Positions 16,790-26,463 are shown, counted from the first letter of the stretch. The stretch is DNA of 64,000 nt from Dyella mobilis (GCF_016904945.1 NZ_JADIKF010000040.1:62001-126000); one strand, 5' to 3'. The notes: generated by a model not told the origin, from the sequence alone. Numbers and translations are program-made.

Positions 16790-17734
16790 ATGCATACCAT
16801 CGACTTCGTTGACTCGCATACCGGCGGCGAACCCACCCGGGTGGTCCTCAGCGGCTTTCCCGACCTGGGCACCGGCACCCTGGCCGAGCGGCGCCGGCTT
16901 TTTCACGACCGCTACGACCGCTGGCGCCAGGCGATCGCCTGCGAGCCGCGCGGCTCGGACACGATGGTCGGCGCCCTGCTGGTGCCGCCCCGCGATCCGC
17001 AGGCCTGCGCCGGAGTCATCTACTTCAACAACGCCAACTATCTGAGCATGTGCGGCCACGGCACGATCGGCGTGATCCGCACCCTGCACTACCTCGGCCG
17101 CATCGCGCCGGGCCGGCATCGACTCGAGACGCCCGTGGGCACCGTCGGCATCGAGCTCCATCCGGATGGCCGCGTGGCGGTCGACAACGTGGAGAGCTAT
17201 CGCTACCGCAAAGACGTGCGGCTGGACGTACCCGGCTACGGCAGCGTGGTAGGCGACGTCGCCTGGGGTGGCAACTGGTTCTTCATCAGCAACGACAGCC
17301 CGTTGCCGCTGACCCTGGCCAACCAGCGCGCCTTGACCGCTTACACCGAAGCCATCCGCATTGCACTGGAAGCGGCGCACGTACGTGGCGCCGACGGCGC
17401 GGAAATCGACCACGTGGAACTCAACGCCGCATCGACGCAAGCCGACGCCGATGCGCGCAACTTCGTGCTGTGCCCGGGGCTGGCCTACGACCGCTCGCCC
17501 TGCGGCACCGGCACCAGCGCGAAGCTCGCCTGCCTTGCCGCGGACGGCAAACTTGCGCCTGGCCAGGTATGGCGCCAGGCAGGCATCCTGGACAGCGTGT
17601 TCGAGGCCAGCTACACGCCTGGCGAGCGAGGCATCCTGCCGCGCATCACGGGCAGTGCGCACATCACCGCGCAAGGCCGCCTGCTGATCGACGACGAAAA
17701 CGATCCGCTGGCCTGGGGCATCGGCGCGGCATGA
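16790..17734 (+). CDS. 4-hydroxyproline epimerase
   Basis: Converts trans-4-hydroxy-L-proline to cis-4-hydroxy-D-proline, the entry step of hydroxyproline degradation. The 314-residue protein has the two catalytic cysteines of the proline racemase family: C88 in MCGHGTIG and C238 in DRSPCGTGTSAK. The start is the ATG opening MHTIDFVDSHTGGEPTRV, the conserved N-terminus; upstream in-frame codons are not conserved-looking. Two Cys rather than Cys/Thr excludes the dehydratase subgroup. It is the first gene of a tight operon with the dehydrogenase subunits and the deaminase, which fixes the substrate. Confidence 0.95.
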   Translation: MHTIDFVDSHTGGEPTRVVLSGFPDLGTGTLAERRRLFHDRYDRWRQAIACEPRGSDTMVGALLVPPRDPQACAGVIYFNNANYLSMCGHGTIGVIRTLHYLGRIAPGRHRLETPVGTVGIELHPDGRVAVDNVESYRYRKDVRLDVPGYGSVVGDVAWGGNWFFISNDSPLPLTLANQRALTAYTEAIRIALEAAHVRGADGAEIDHVELNAASTQADADARNFVLCPGLAYDRSPCGTGTSAKLACLAADGKLAPGQVWRQAGILDSVFEASYTPGERGILPRITGSAHITAQGRLLIDDENDPLAWGIGAA

Positions 17735-17744
17735 AGTTCGCGGC

Positions 17745-18842
17745 ATGAAGTCGTACGACCTCATCATTGTCGGCGCCGGCATCATCGGCACGGCGTGTGC
17801 AGATGTCGCCAGCGCGGCTGGCCTGAAGCTCGCCATCGTCGAACCGCAAGCCATCGGCGGCGGCGCCACTGCGGCAGCGATGGGGCACCTGGTGGCGATG
17901 GACGACGACCCGGCCGAGCTCGCGCTGTCGCACTACTCGCTGCAGCTGTGGGAAGCATTCACCGATGTCGCGCAGATCGAATACAGCCGGTGCGGCACCT
18001 TGTGGGTAGCGAGCAACGAGAACGAACTGGCAAGCATTCCGGCCAAACTGGCGCGCCTCGCGGCCGTGGGTGTGCATGCGGAACTGATCGAACGCCAACG
18101 CCTGTACCAATTGGAACCCGCACTCGCTCCCGGCCTCGCCGGCGGCATGCGCGTGCTGCGCGAGGCGGTGGTCTACCCGCCCGGCGCGGCGCGCCACCTC
18201 CTGGATCGCGCGCTGGCGCGAGGAGCAACGTTGTATCCCCGCCAGGCAACGGCCTTGACGCGCAACGGCGTGGAACTGGACGACCGCAGCATGCTCAGCG
18301 GCCCGGTATTGGTCGCCACCGGCGCCGCGCTGCCGCGCCTGCTGCCACAACTGCCGATGCGGCAGCGCAAGGGACATCTGGTAATCACCGACCGCCACCC
18401 GGGCATCGTGCATCATCAATTGCTTGAACTGGGTTATGCCGACAGCGCGCACGGCGACGCCGACAGCAGCGTCGCCTTCAATGTGCAGCCGCGGCCGACC
18501 GGACAGATTCTGATCGGCTCGTCGCGCGAATACGGCAGCGACGATAGCGCCGTGTCGATGCCGATGGTGCAGCGGATGCTGGAACGTTGCTTCCACTATC
18601 TTCCCGGCCTGCGCGACCTCCAGGCACTGCGCATCTGGACCGGCTTCCGCCCGGTCAGCGCAGACGGCAGGCCTTATCTCGGGCGAGTGCCCGGCGCGCA
18701 GAACGTGTGGGTGGCGGCCGGGCATGAAGGCTTGGGCATTACTACCTCGCTGGGCAGCGCGCGCCTGGTCATCGACCAACTGCTGAGCCAATCCACCGCG
18801 ATCGATGCCAGTCCTTACGATCCGGCGAGGATCGCCGCGTGA
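17745..18842 (+). CDS. FAD oxidoreductase, catalytic subunit of D-hydroxyproline dehydrogenase
   Basis: The 365-residue DAO-family flavoprotein has the dinucleotide fold at the very N-terminus (IIVGAGIIGTACADV, GxGxxG at 10-15), a VVYPPGAARHLL segment, and TGFRPVSADGRPYLG plus GHEGLGITTSLGSARLV near the end. By neighbourhood it oxidises cis-4-hydroxy-D-proline to 1-pyrroline-4-hydroxy-2-carboxylate. Next to it lie a [2Fe-2S] protein and a second flavoprotein, the composition of the heteromeric enzyme known from Pseudomonas aeruginosa. It overlaps the next gene by GTGA. Starts 10 bp after the epimerase stop. Confidence 0.9.
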   Translation: MKSYDLIIVGAGIIGTACADVASAAGLKLAIVEPQAIGGGATAAAMGHLVAMDDDPAELALSHYSLQLWEAFTDVAQIEYSRCGTLWVASNENELASIPAKLARLAAVGVHAELIERQRLYQLEPALAPGLAGGMRVLREAVVYPPGAARHLLDRALARGATLYPRQATALTRNGVELDDRSMLSGPVLVATGAALPRLLPQLPMRQRKGHLVITDRHPGIVHHQLLELGYADSAHGDADSSVAFNVQPRPTGQILIGSSREYGSDDSAVSMPMVQRMLERCFHYLPGLRDLQALRIWTGFRPVSADGRPYLGRVPGAQNVWVAAGHEGLGITTSLGSARLVIDQLLSQSTAIDASPYDPARIAA

Positions 18843-19087
18843 AAACCGCAGGCATCCGCATCCAGGTCGACGGTCGATCGGTCGAAGTGCCGGCGGGCAT
18901 CAGCGTGGCAGCCGCCATGGCGCAACTGGGCCTGCCCTTCCGTCGCTCGGTAGGCGGACAACGGCGCGCACCGGTTTGCGGCATGGGCGCGTGTTTCGAA
19001 TGCCGCGTGCAAATCGACGGCATCGCGCAGCGGCGTGGCTGCATGACGACGGTGCGCGAAGGCATGCAGGTGTGCACCGATGACTGA
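18839..19087 (+). CDS. [2Fe-2S] ferredoxin-like subunit of D-hydroxyproline dehydrogenase
   Basis: An 82-residue Fer2_4-type domain. Cys 47, 52, 55 and 68 (VCGMGACFEC ... RRGC) form the plant-type [2Fe-2S] ligand pattern. It carries electrons between the two flavoprotein subunits. The GTG start overlaps the stop of the catalytic subunit, and its own end overlaps the ATG of the next gene, so the three are translated as a coupled unit. Alone it could be mistaken for the N-terminus of a SoxA-type alpha subunit; here it is a separate gene. Confidence 0.93.
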   Translation: MKTAGIRIQVDGRSVEVPAGISVAAAMAQLGLPFRRSVGGQRRAPVCGMGACFECRVQIDGIAQRRGCMTTVREGMQVCTDD

Positions 19088-20366
19088 GCGCTACGATGTC
19101 GCCATCGTCGGCGCCGGTCCCGGCGGACTGGCCGCCGCACGCGCAGCGGCCAGCCAGGGCGCACGCGTCGCCTTGATCGATGCACAAGCCCATGCCGGCG
19201 GACAGGTGTGGCGCAAGGATATCGAGCACGGCTGGCCGCGCCGTGCTCAAGCGTGCATACCGCGCATCGTCGAGCACCCGCGCATTCATTGGCTGGCGCA
19301 GACCCAGGTGGTCCACGCCGATGCAGGCGCCTTGCTGCTGGAGAACGAAACGCAGGCCTGGCGGGTGGCCTACGACACATTGATCCTGGCCAATGGCGCA
19401 CGCGAATTGTTGCTGCCATTCCCGGGTTGGACGCTGCCTGGTGTTACCGGTGCCGGCGGATTGCAGGCACTGGCCAAGCAGGGCTGGCCGCTGCACGGGC
19501 GGCGCGCGGTGATCGCCGGCAGCGGTCCGTTGTTGCTTGCCGCTGCGGTCACGGCAAAGCGGCACGGCGCACAGGTGTTAGGCATCTACGAACAGGCCGA
19601 CGCAGCCAGCGTGCATCGTTTTGCGCGCGGCCTGTGGCGCTGGCCAGGCAAAGCCTTGCAGGCGGTGTCGTTGCGCGGACAACTTGCCGGCATTCCCTAT
19701 CACTGCGGCAGTGTCGTGCGTGAAGCGCTGGGTACCGATACGCTGCAAGCCATCGAGGTGGAAACCCCGCGCGGCAGCGAGCCGTTGTCGTGCGACCTGC
19801 TGGCGATCGGCTTCGGCCTGGTACCCAATATCGAACTGGCGCAAATGCTGGGCTGTCGCTTGAACGAAGCCGGCGTGCACGGACGCGTCGAAGTCGACAC
19901 CATGCAACGCAGCAGTGTCCCGGGGGTGTATGCCGTGGGAGAACTTTGCGGCATCGGCGGCCGCGACAGCGCCTGGATCGAAGGCCTCATCGCTGGCCAT
20001 GCTGCAGTCGGTGCAAAAGTCCAGGCGCGCTGGCTGCGCCGGCAGCGCCACGCGCGCGAATTCGCCGAAAGTCTGCAGCACCATTTCAAACTCTCGACGC
20101 GAGTTCGTGCAATGGCCCGGCCCGACACCCTGGTCTGCCGCTGCGAGGATGTGCCTCTGCAAGCGCTACGCGGCCATGCCGATGCACGCAGCGCCAAACT
20201 CGCCACGCGCTGCGGCATGGGCGCCTGCCAAGGGCGCATCTGCGGCAGCGCCTTGGCCGAGCTCGGCATCTTTCCTCGCGGCGGATCACGCCCGCCCCTT
20301 TTTCCCGTGCGGCTATCCACGCTCGGCGACCCGATTTCCAACCCTCACCAAGGATCCTGCTCATGA
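19080..20366 (+). CDS. FAD/NAD-type oxidoreductase subunit with BFD-like [2Fe-2S] domain
   Basis: The 428-residue flavoprotein begins YDVAIVGAGPGGLAAARAAA (GxGxxG at 11-16), has a second nucleotide-binding motif in AVIAGSGPLLLAAAV, and GVYAVGELCGIGGRDSAWIEG for FAD binding. The C-terminus (about 340-400) is a BFD-like domain with four cysteines in VCRCED and RCGMGACQGRIC. This is the architecture of the alpha subunit of heteromeric amine/imino-acid dehydrogenases such as the Pseudomonas D-hydroxyproline dehydrogenase. It overlaps the flanking genes at both ends. Confidence 0.9.
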   Translation: MTERYDVAIVGAGPGGLAAARAAASQGARVALIDAQAHAGGQVWRKDIEHGWPRRAQACIPRIVEHPRIHWLAQTQVVHADAGALLLENETQAWRVAYDTLILANGARELLLPFPGWTLPGVTGAGGLQALAKQGWPLHGRRAVIAGSGPLLLAAAVTAKRHGAQVLGIYEQADAASVHRFARGLWRWPGKALQAVSLRGQLAGIPYHCGSVVREALGTDTLQAIEVETPRGSEPLSCDLLAIGFGLVPNIELAQMLGCRLNEAGVHGRVEVDTMQRSSVPGVYAVGELCGIGGRDSAWIEGLIAGHAAVGAKVQARWLRRQRHAREFAESLQHHFKLSTRVRAMARPDTLVCRCEDVPLQALRGHADARSAKLATRCGMGACQGRICGSALAELGIFPRGGSRPPLFPVRLSTLGDPISNPHQGSCS

Positions 20367-21268
20367 GTCACGCAACGATGTGGCACGGCGTGCTGCCAGC
20401 CATCACCACTCCATTCACCGCCGATGGCAAGGTCGATCACGCGTTTCTGGCCAAGCACTCCGTGCAGCTCATCGATGCCGGTTGCAAAGGCATCGTGCCG
20501 CTGGGTTCGCTGGGCGAGGCCGCCACGCTGTCGTTCGAGGAGAAGCTGGAGATTCTCCGTACCCTGGTGAAAGCCCTGGCGGGCCGCGCGCCGGTCATTC
20601 CCGGTATTGCCGCCTTGTCCACCGATGAAGCCGTGCGCCTGGCCAAGGAAGCCCAAGCGATCGGATGCGGCGGCCTGATGGTATTGCCGCCTTATGTGTA
20701 TTCCACCGACTGGCGCGAAATGGGCGCGCACGTGCGCGCGGTGATGAGCGCGACGAATCTTCCGTGCATGCTGTACAACAATCCGGTCGCCTACAAGACC
20801 GATTTCAGCCCAGCGCAAATCGCCGAGCTGGCCGGCGAATTCTCCAACCTGCAAGCGGTAAAGGAATCTTCCGGCGACGTGCGCCGCTTTGCCGGCATCC
20901 GCGCCCTGCTGGGAGATCGCCTGCAATTGCTGGTCGGCATGGACGATGCGATCGTCGAAGGCGTCGCCATGGGAGCCGTGGGCTGGATCGCGGGGCTGGT
21001 CAATGCCTATCCCGAGGAGTCGGTGAGGCTGTTCGAACTGGCGCGCGACGGCGGCCCCAAGGCAGCACAATCGCTGTATGCGTGGTTCCTGCCGTTGCTG
21101 CGCCTGGACACCGTGCCCACCTTCGTGCAGCTGATCAAACTGGTGCAGGAAAAGACCGGCATGGGCAGCGAACGCGTACGCGCACCGCGGTTGCCGGTGG
21201 CTGGCACGGAACGCGAGCATGCATTGAAGGTGATTGATACGGCGATGGCGAACCGGCCTGCGGTTTGA
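20363..21268 (+). CDS. 1-pyrroline-4-hydroxy-2-carboxylate deaminase (DHDPS family)
   Basis: The 301-residue TIM-barrel aldolase-superfamily protein has Y138 (LYNNPV) and Schiff-base Lys K167 (AVKESSGD), plus GSLGEAATLSFEEK near the N-terminus. In this operon it would convert pyrroline-4-hydroxy-2-carboxylate to alpha-ketoglutarate semialdehyde with loss of ammonia. Dihydrodipicolinate synthase itself is an alternative on sequence alone, but the context decides. The ATG overlaps the preceding stop and has AAGGA upstream. Confidence 0.92.
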   Translation: MSHATMWHGVLPAITTPFTADGKVDHAFLAKHSVQLIDAGCKGIVPLGSLGEAATLSFEEKLEILRTLVKALAGRAPVIPGIAALSTDEAVRLAKEAQAIGCGGLMVLPPYVYSTDWREMGAHVRAVMSATNLPCMLYNNPVAYKTDFSPAQIAELAGEFSNLQAVKESSGDVRRFAGIRALLGDRLQLLVGMDDAIVEGVAMGAVGWIAGLVNAYPEESVRLFELARDGGPKAAQSLYAWFLPLLRLDTVPTFVQLIKLVQEKTGMGSERVRAPRLPVAGTEREHALKVIDTAMANRPAV

Positions 21269-21300
21269 TACACGCATTTGTCCCTATGCTTGCGTGCAAG

Positions 21301-21346
21301 AGCCTGACCCCGCCCCATCCCTCCCCTACTTCGCAGGGGAGGGAGC
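21301..21346 (+). repeat. Dispersed G/C palindromic repeat, copy 2
   Basis: CCTGACCCCGCCCCAT leads into CCCTCCCCT (21319-21327) and AGGGGAGGG (21335-21343), nearly identical to copy 1. It sits between the deaminase and dehydrogenase genes inside an otherwise tight operon. Confidence 0.75.
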
Positions 21347-21400
21347 ACTTTGTCGCAACATTGAGATCGATACTCGAGCACTACAGCGAGGCAACAACCC

Positions 21401-22981
21401 ATGAGCACGTTTGAACCCGTTTTGATCGCAGGCAACTGGCGCGCTCCGCTCGATCCTCAAGGCAGCTTTCGTGCGGACGACCCCGCGCGCGCCGAAACCA
21501 TCGGACCGGCCTTTCCCATCAGCGGCCAGGCCGATATCGAAGCTGCATTGTGCGCGGCCGTCGCAGCGGCCGATGCGCTGAGTTCGGCATCGCCCGAGCG
21601 CATTGCCGATTTTCTGGAGCGCTACGCTGACGCCATCGAAGCCGATGCGGACCAGTTGGTGGCGCTTGCGCATGCCGAAACCGCCCTGCCCGCCGAACCG
21701 CGCTTGCGCTCGGTGGAACTGCCGCGCACCAGCAACCAGTTGCGGTTGGCCGCCAAGGCCGTGTGCGACAACGCCTGGACCGATCCGGTGATTGATACGC
21801 GCCTTGGACTGCGCGCGCATCGCGCGCCGCTGAACAAGCCAGTGCTGGTGTTTGGCCCCAATAACTTTCCGTTCGCCTTCAACGCCATCGCCGGCAGCGA
21901 TTTTGCATCGGCAATCGCGGCACGCAATCCGGTTCTCGCCAAGGCCCATTCATCGCATCCGGCCACCAGTCAACGACTGGCGCAACGCGCGCACGAAGCA
22001 TTGCTGGCCGCAGGACTTCCTGCGGCCAGCGTACAAATGTTGTATCACTTCGACAACGCACTTGGGTTGCACTTGGCCGGCGACACCCGCCTGGGCGCCA
22101 TCGGTTTTACCGGCAGCCGCACCGGCGGGCTTGCATTGAAAGCCGCCGCGGACAAAGCAGGCGTACCGATGTATGCGGAGCTTTCCAGCGTCAATCCCGT
22201 GTTCCTGCTGCCAGGTGCACTGGCTGAACGCGGTGACGCGCTGGCGCAGGAGTTCTTTACCTCCTGCACGATGGGCAGCGGCCAGTTCTGCACCAACCCA
22301 GGCATCGTGATTGTTCCCAGGGGAAGGCACGGCGACGCGTTTGTCGCTGCCTCGACGAAGCTGTTCGCCGAAACCTCCTCAAAGGTGCTGTTCTCGCACG
22401 GCGTGCAACAAAATCTGGCACGTGCACTGGAGGGCTTGTTGCTGGCCGGTGCCGAATTGCTGGTCGGCGGTAGCGGCGATGGCTTCCGCTTCGACGCCAC
22501 GTTGCTCAGTGTGGAAGGCAAGACGTTCCTATCCCATGCGCAGGCCTTGCAAGCCGAAGCGTTTGGTCCGCTGAGCCTGATCATCCGCGTCGAAGACGTA
22601 ACAGAGATGGCAGCTATCGCTGCAGCGTTCGAGGGCAACCTTACCGGCACCATCTATCGTGCCGACAACGGCAGCGATGACGATGGCTGGCATGCCGTGG
22701 CAGCGCCGTTGCGCGCGCGCGTCGGTCGCTTGATTGCCAACAAAATGCCTACCGGCGTTGCGGTCAGCCCCGCCATGAATCATGGCGGTCCCTATCCCAG
22801 CACCGGGCATCCTGGCTTCACCGCCGTGGGCATGCCTGCCGCCATCCATCGCTTCACCGCCCTGCATTGCTACGACGGCGTGGCCGATGCCTTGCTGCCT
22901 CCAGAATTGCGCAATCACAATCCGCAGCGGCTGCAACGCCTGATCGATGGGCGCTGGAGCGAGGCGGATATCCAGGCATAG
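21401..22981 (+). CDS. Alpha-ketoglutarate semialdehyde dehydrogenase
   Basis: Oxidises 2,5-dioxopentanoate to 2-oxoglutarate, the last step of hydroxyproline degradation. The 526-residue product is longer than generic aldehyde dehydrogenases, as is usual for this NADP-linked branch. Visible residues are N154 in FGPNNFPFA, E260 in AELSSVNP and catalytic C297 in GQFCTNPG; near the C-terminus MPTGVAVSPAMNHGGPYPST is typical of the family. It lies 132 bp after the deaminase with a palindromic repeat in between and is probably the last enzyme of the operon. Confidence 0.93.
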   Translation: MSTFEPVLIAGNWRAPLDPQGSFRADDPARAETIGPAFPISGQADIEAALCAAVAAADALSSASPERIADFLERYADAIEADADQLVALAHAETALPAEPRLRSVELPRTSNQLRLAAKAVCDNAWTDPVIDTRLGLRAHRAPLNKPVLVFGPNNFPFAFNAIAGSDFASAIAARNPVLAKAHSSHPATSQRLAQRAHEALLAAGLPAASVQMLYHFDNALGLHLAGDTRLGAIGFTGSRTGGLALKAAADKAGVPMYAELSSVNPVFLLPGALAERGDALAQEFFTSCTMGSGQFCTNPGIVIVPRGRHGDAFVAASTKLFAETSSKVLFSHGVQQNLARALEGLLLAGAELLVGGSGDGFRFDATLLSVEGKTFLSHAQALQAEAFGPLSLIIRVEDVTEMAAIAAAFEGNLTGTIYRADNGSDDDGWHAVAAPLRARVGRLIANKMPTGVAVSPAMNHGGPYPSTGHPGFTAVGMPAAIHRFTALHCYDGVADALLPPELRNHNPQRLQRLIDGRWSEADIQA

Positions 22982-23013
22982 CTCCGCCTACACGTTCATC
23001 ACAGGGGTATTCG

Positions 23014-24810
23014 ATGAAAGCCAATCCGTGGATTTGCCGCCTTGGCCTGTTCTGCCTGCTCGGTTACGGCCCGGCCGTGGCATGGCCGGCGGATGCGCCG
23101 GCACCATCGCTGGCATCCGCCAACAGCCGCGCGCTCAGCCAGTTATTGGACGAGCAGTGGCAATACCAGCTCAAGGACACACCGGAACTGGCCACCACCA
23201 TCGGCGATGATCGCTACAACGATCGCTGGACCGATTTTTCATTGGCGCACGTCGCCGTCGAACGCGCGGCGACGGAAAATTTTCTGAAACGATTTCAGGC
23301 GCTCGACCTCGCCGGCTTGAGCGAACAGGAGCTACTCAGCCAGAAAATGATGGTGCGCCAGCTGCAGGACAATCTCGAAGCTATTCGCCTGAAAAACTAT
23401 GAGATGCCGCTGGACCAGATCGAAGGTCAGCAACTGCAGTTTCCCGAATTCGTCTCCTCCATTCCGTTCAATACCACCAAGGATTACGAGGATTACCTTC
23501 AACGCTTGCTGGCGATCCCCAAGGAACTGGACGACATCACGGCTGCGTCGCGGCAGGGACTGAAGGATGGCTTGATCCAACCTCGCTACCTGCTGGAGAA
23601 AGTGGCCGTACAATGCGGGCAGATTGCCGCACCTGCCGGTGAAGCCAACGCCTTCGGCCAGCCGGTGATGCATTTCCCCGCTGGCGTGCCCGTCGCCGAC
23701 CAGCAACGCCTGCGCAAGGCCATTCTGGCCGCCGTGGACGAAAAGGTGCGGCCAGCCTATCGCCGGCTCGCCGAGTTCGTGGCCAAAGACTACGCACCGC
23801 ACGGCCGCAGCCAGGAAGGCCTCTGGGCGCTGCCCGATGGCGACGAGCGTTACCGCTTTGCAATCCATCAACAGACCACCACCGATCTCAGCCCGGCACA
23901 GATCCATCAGATTGGCTTGAATGAAGTCGCCCGCATCGAAGGCGAGATGCTGAAGATTGCGCATGAGCTCGGTTACGCAGATCTCGCCAGCTTGCGCGCA
24001 GCGGTAGCGAAGAACCCCAAGCTCTATGCCACCTCGCGTGAGCAGATCGTGGACCAATACCGGGCCTATATCGCCGGCATGCAACCGCAATTGCCCAAAC
24101 TGTTCGGCCATTTGCCGCACACCGCGCTCGAAGTGCGCCCGGTGGAGCCGTTCCGCGAAAAAGACGCCGCCGGCGCGGAATACCATCAGGGCACGCCTGA
24201 CGGCTCGCGCCCGGGCATCGTCTTCGTCAACACCAGCGACTATGCACAGCGCACGCTGTACGCCATTGAAGACACGGCTTATCACGAAGGTGTGCCGGGC
24301 CATCATTTGCAAATCTCCATTGCCCAGACGCTGCCACTGCCGCCGTTCCGGCAGCAGGCTGCGTACAACGCTTTCGTGGAGGGCTGGGCGCTGTATGCCG
24401 AGCAGTTGGCCAAGGAAATCGGGTTCTACAAAGACCCATATAACGACTACGGCCATCTGGACGAGGAACTGCTCCGAGCCGATCGCCTCGTATTGGACAC
24501 CGGCGTGCACTATCTGCACTGGAATCGCCAGCAGATGATCGATTTCTTCCACGCACATCCGGCCGACGACGAACCGGACATGCAGGCAGAGACCGACCGC
24601 TACATCGCCTGGCCGGCGCAGGCGCTGGGCTACAAGCTAGGCGAACTCAAATTCCTGCAGTTGCGCGCCCGCGCAAAAAAGGAACTGGGTGCGAAGTTCG
24701 ATATCCGTGCTTTCCACGATGAAATGCTTTCCGGCGGCGCGATGCCGCTGGACATGCTCGACGCACGCACCAACGCGTGGATTGCCGCGTCGATAGCGGC
24801 AAAACATTGA
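23014..24810 (+). CDS. DUF885 family exported metallopeptidase-like protein
   Basis: The 598-residue protein has a signal peptide (residues ~1-25, CRLGLFCLLGYGPAVAW) and a DUF885 domain with the zinc-binding HEGVPGHH at 424-431 and the downstream EGWALYAEQLAKEIG glutamate. DUF885 proteins resemble M32/M2-type peptidases; substrates are mostly undefined. The start at 23014 follows CAGGGGT. It is cotranscribed with, or directly behind, the hydroxyproline operon, so it might release hydroxyproline-containing peptides or amino acids in the periplasm. That role is inference. Confidence 0.88.
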   Translation: MKANPWICRLGLFCLLGYGPAVAWPADAPAPSLASANSRALSQLLDEQWQYQLKDTPELATTIGDDRYNDRWTDFSLAHVAVERAATENFLKRFQALDLAGLSEQELLSQKMMVRQLQDNLEAIRLKNYEMPLDQIEGQQLQFPEFVSSIPFNTTKDYEDYLQRLLAIPKELDDITAASRQGLKDGLIQPRYLLEKVAVQCGQIAAPAGEANAFGQPVMHFPAGVPVADQQRLRKAILAAVDEKVRPAYRRLAEFVAKDYAPHGRSQEGLWALPDGDERYRFAIHQQTTTDLSPAQIHQIGLNEVARIEGEMLKIAHELGYADLASLRAAVAKNPKLYATSREQIVDQYRAYIAGMQPQLPKLFGHLPHTALEVRPVEPFREKDAAGAEYHQGTPDGSRPGIVFVNTSDYAQRTLYAIEDTAYHEGVPGHHLQISIAQTLPLPPFRQQAAYNAFVEGWALYAEQLAKEIGFYKDPYNDYGHLDEELLRADRLVLDTGVHYLHWNRQQMIDFFHAHPADDEPDMQAETDRYIAWPAQALGYKLGELKFLQLRARAKKELGAKFDIRAFHDEMLSGGAMPLDMLDARTNAWIAASIAAKH

Positions 24811-24874
24811 TACGCTCGGCCCATTCCCTGCTCCGCAAGGAATGGGCAACGCTTTCATTGCCCGGGAGCAAAGC

Positions 24875-26317
24875 ATGGGAATGATCCAGGAGATGACCCG
24901 CCGCAAATCCGTCGCGGCCATGCAGCGAGAAGCGGAAGCGCCCAGCGGCCTGCAGCGCGTGCTAGGCCTGTGGCAGCTCACGGCCATCGGCCTTGGCGGC
25001 ATCATCGGCGTGGGCATCTTCGTGCTTACCGGCACGGTCGCCGCCACGCAGGCGGGCCCCGCGGTGGTGCTGTCGTTCCTGCTGGCCGGCATCGCAAGCG
25101 CGGCGGCGGCACTGTGTTATGCGGAATTCTCCGGCCTCATTCCCGTCTCGGGCAGCGCCTATACCTACGGTTATGCGGTGCTTGGCGAATTCGCCGGCTG
25201 GATCATCGGTTGGGACTTGTTGCTGGAATACGCCTTGATCGCCGCCGTGGTCGCAGTAGGCTGGTCCGGCTATGTGCAAGCCTTGCTCAACGCGGCGGGC
25301 CTGCCGCTGCCGGTCTGGGCGCAAGGCGCCTACGGCAGCGCGCCCGGCTACGTGATCAATTTGCCTGCAGTGATCGTTTCCGTGGGTATCACCGGATTGT
25401 TGGCGATGCGCATGCAATGGGGCGCGCGTTTCAACACGTTGATCGTGTCAATCAAGATCGCCGCCGCGGCCTTGATCGTCGTCGCCGGCGTGGCTTACGT
25501 AAAACCGGAACGCTGGCATCCCTTCATGCCCTTCGGCATGCATGGCGTGGTGACGGGCGCTGCCGTGGTGTTCTTTGCGGTGTTCGGCTACGACATGCTG
25601 ACCACCGCGGCGGAAGAATCCAAAAACCCGCAGCGCGATCTGCCGCGCGCCGTGCTGTTGTCGCTGGGTATCGCGATGGCGCTGTATTTCGCCATCTGCA
25701 TGGTGCTGACCGGCATGGTTCCCTACGCCACACTGGACAATCCTGCGCCGGTCGCCGGCGCGTTTGTCGCCATCGGCCTGCCGCGGATCATGGTGATCAT
25801 TTCGTTGGCGTCGATCTGCGGCATCACCAGCGTGATCTTCGCCAACCTGCTGGCCGGTGCCCGCATCTGGTTTGCGTTGTCACGCGACGGCCTGCTGCCC
25901 GGCTGGTTTGCCAAGGTGCATCCGCGCTGGCATACGCCATACCGCACCACGTTCCTGCTGGGTACTGTCACGGCGATCGCCGCGGGTATTTTTCCGCTCG
26001 AGGAGTTGGCCAAGCTGGTCAATATCGGCGTGCTGTCCGCCTTTATCGTGATCTGCACCGCCGTGGCGGTGTTGCGTTGGCGCCAGCCGGACCTGCCGCG
26101 CCCGTTCCGCACGCCGCTGGTGCCCTGGGTGCCGCTGATCGGCGTGGGTTTTTCCTGTTGGCTGATCTGGGGCTTGCCCACTATTACCTATTGGCGTTTC
26201 GTCTTGTGGCTATTGTTGGGATTGCTGGTGTATTTCGGCTATGGCAGGCGCCACAGCCATCTGAACGCTTCGGCGCTCGCCAGTGATTGTGCTCGAATCC
26301 GCACCGATGACGCGTGA
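24875..26317 (+). CDS. APC-family amino acid permease
   Basis: A 480-residue inner-membrane transporter with about 12 helices. The APC consensus is clear: LWQLTAIGLGGIIGVGIFVLTG at ~35-55, then AALCYAEFSGLIPVSGSAYTY and a central VVFFAVFGYDMLTTAAEESKNPQRDLPRA. The ATG at 24875 has GGGAGC 4 nt upstream; an in-frame start at 24842 lacks a site. Resembles the YfnA/CAT-like group. Its position behind the hydroxyproline genes makes hydroxyproline, proline or a related amino acid a plausible substrate, but the sequence does not prove it. Confidence 0.9.
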   Translation: MGMIQEMTRRKSVAAMQREAEAPSGLQRVLGLWQLTAIGLGGIIGVGIFVLTGTVAATQAGPAVVLSFLLAGIASAAAALCYAEFSGLIPVSGSAYTYGYAVLGEFAGWIIGWDLLLEYALIAAVVAVGWSGYVQALLNAAGLPLPVWAQGAYGSAPGYVINLPAVIVSVGITGLLAMRMQWGARFNTLIVSIKIAAAALIVVAGVAYVKPERWHPFMPFGMHGVVTGAAVVFFAVFGYDMLTTAAEESKNPQRDLPRAVLLSLGIAMALYFAICMVLTGMVPYATLDNPAPVAGAFVAIGLPRIMVIISLASICGITSVIFANLLAGARIWFALSRDGLLPGWFAKVHPRWHTPYRTTFLLGTVTAIAAGIFPLEELAKLVNIGVLSAFIVICTAVAVLRWRQPDLPRPFRTPLVPWVPLIGVGFSCWLIWGLPTITYWRFVLWLLLGLLVYFGYGRRHSHLNASALASDCARIRTDDA

Positions 26318-26463
26318 TTTCGCCAAGACGATGTCAACTGCCTATCCCACCATCACGACAAGGCCCGTGTACGCCGCCACCCTCGCCGCCCGCATAGACG
26401 GCATTACCCCTTCGTACACGGGCCGTCATCTTCTATCCAATAAAGCGCTCGCCGCCTTCGCCT

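Noticed and set aside
20363..21268. Calling the aldolase-family gene dapA
   Set aside because: The fold is the same, but it is coupled to the hydroxyproline dehydrogenase genes, so the deaminase role is far more likely.
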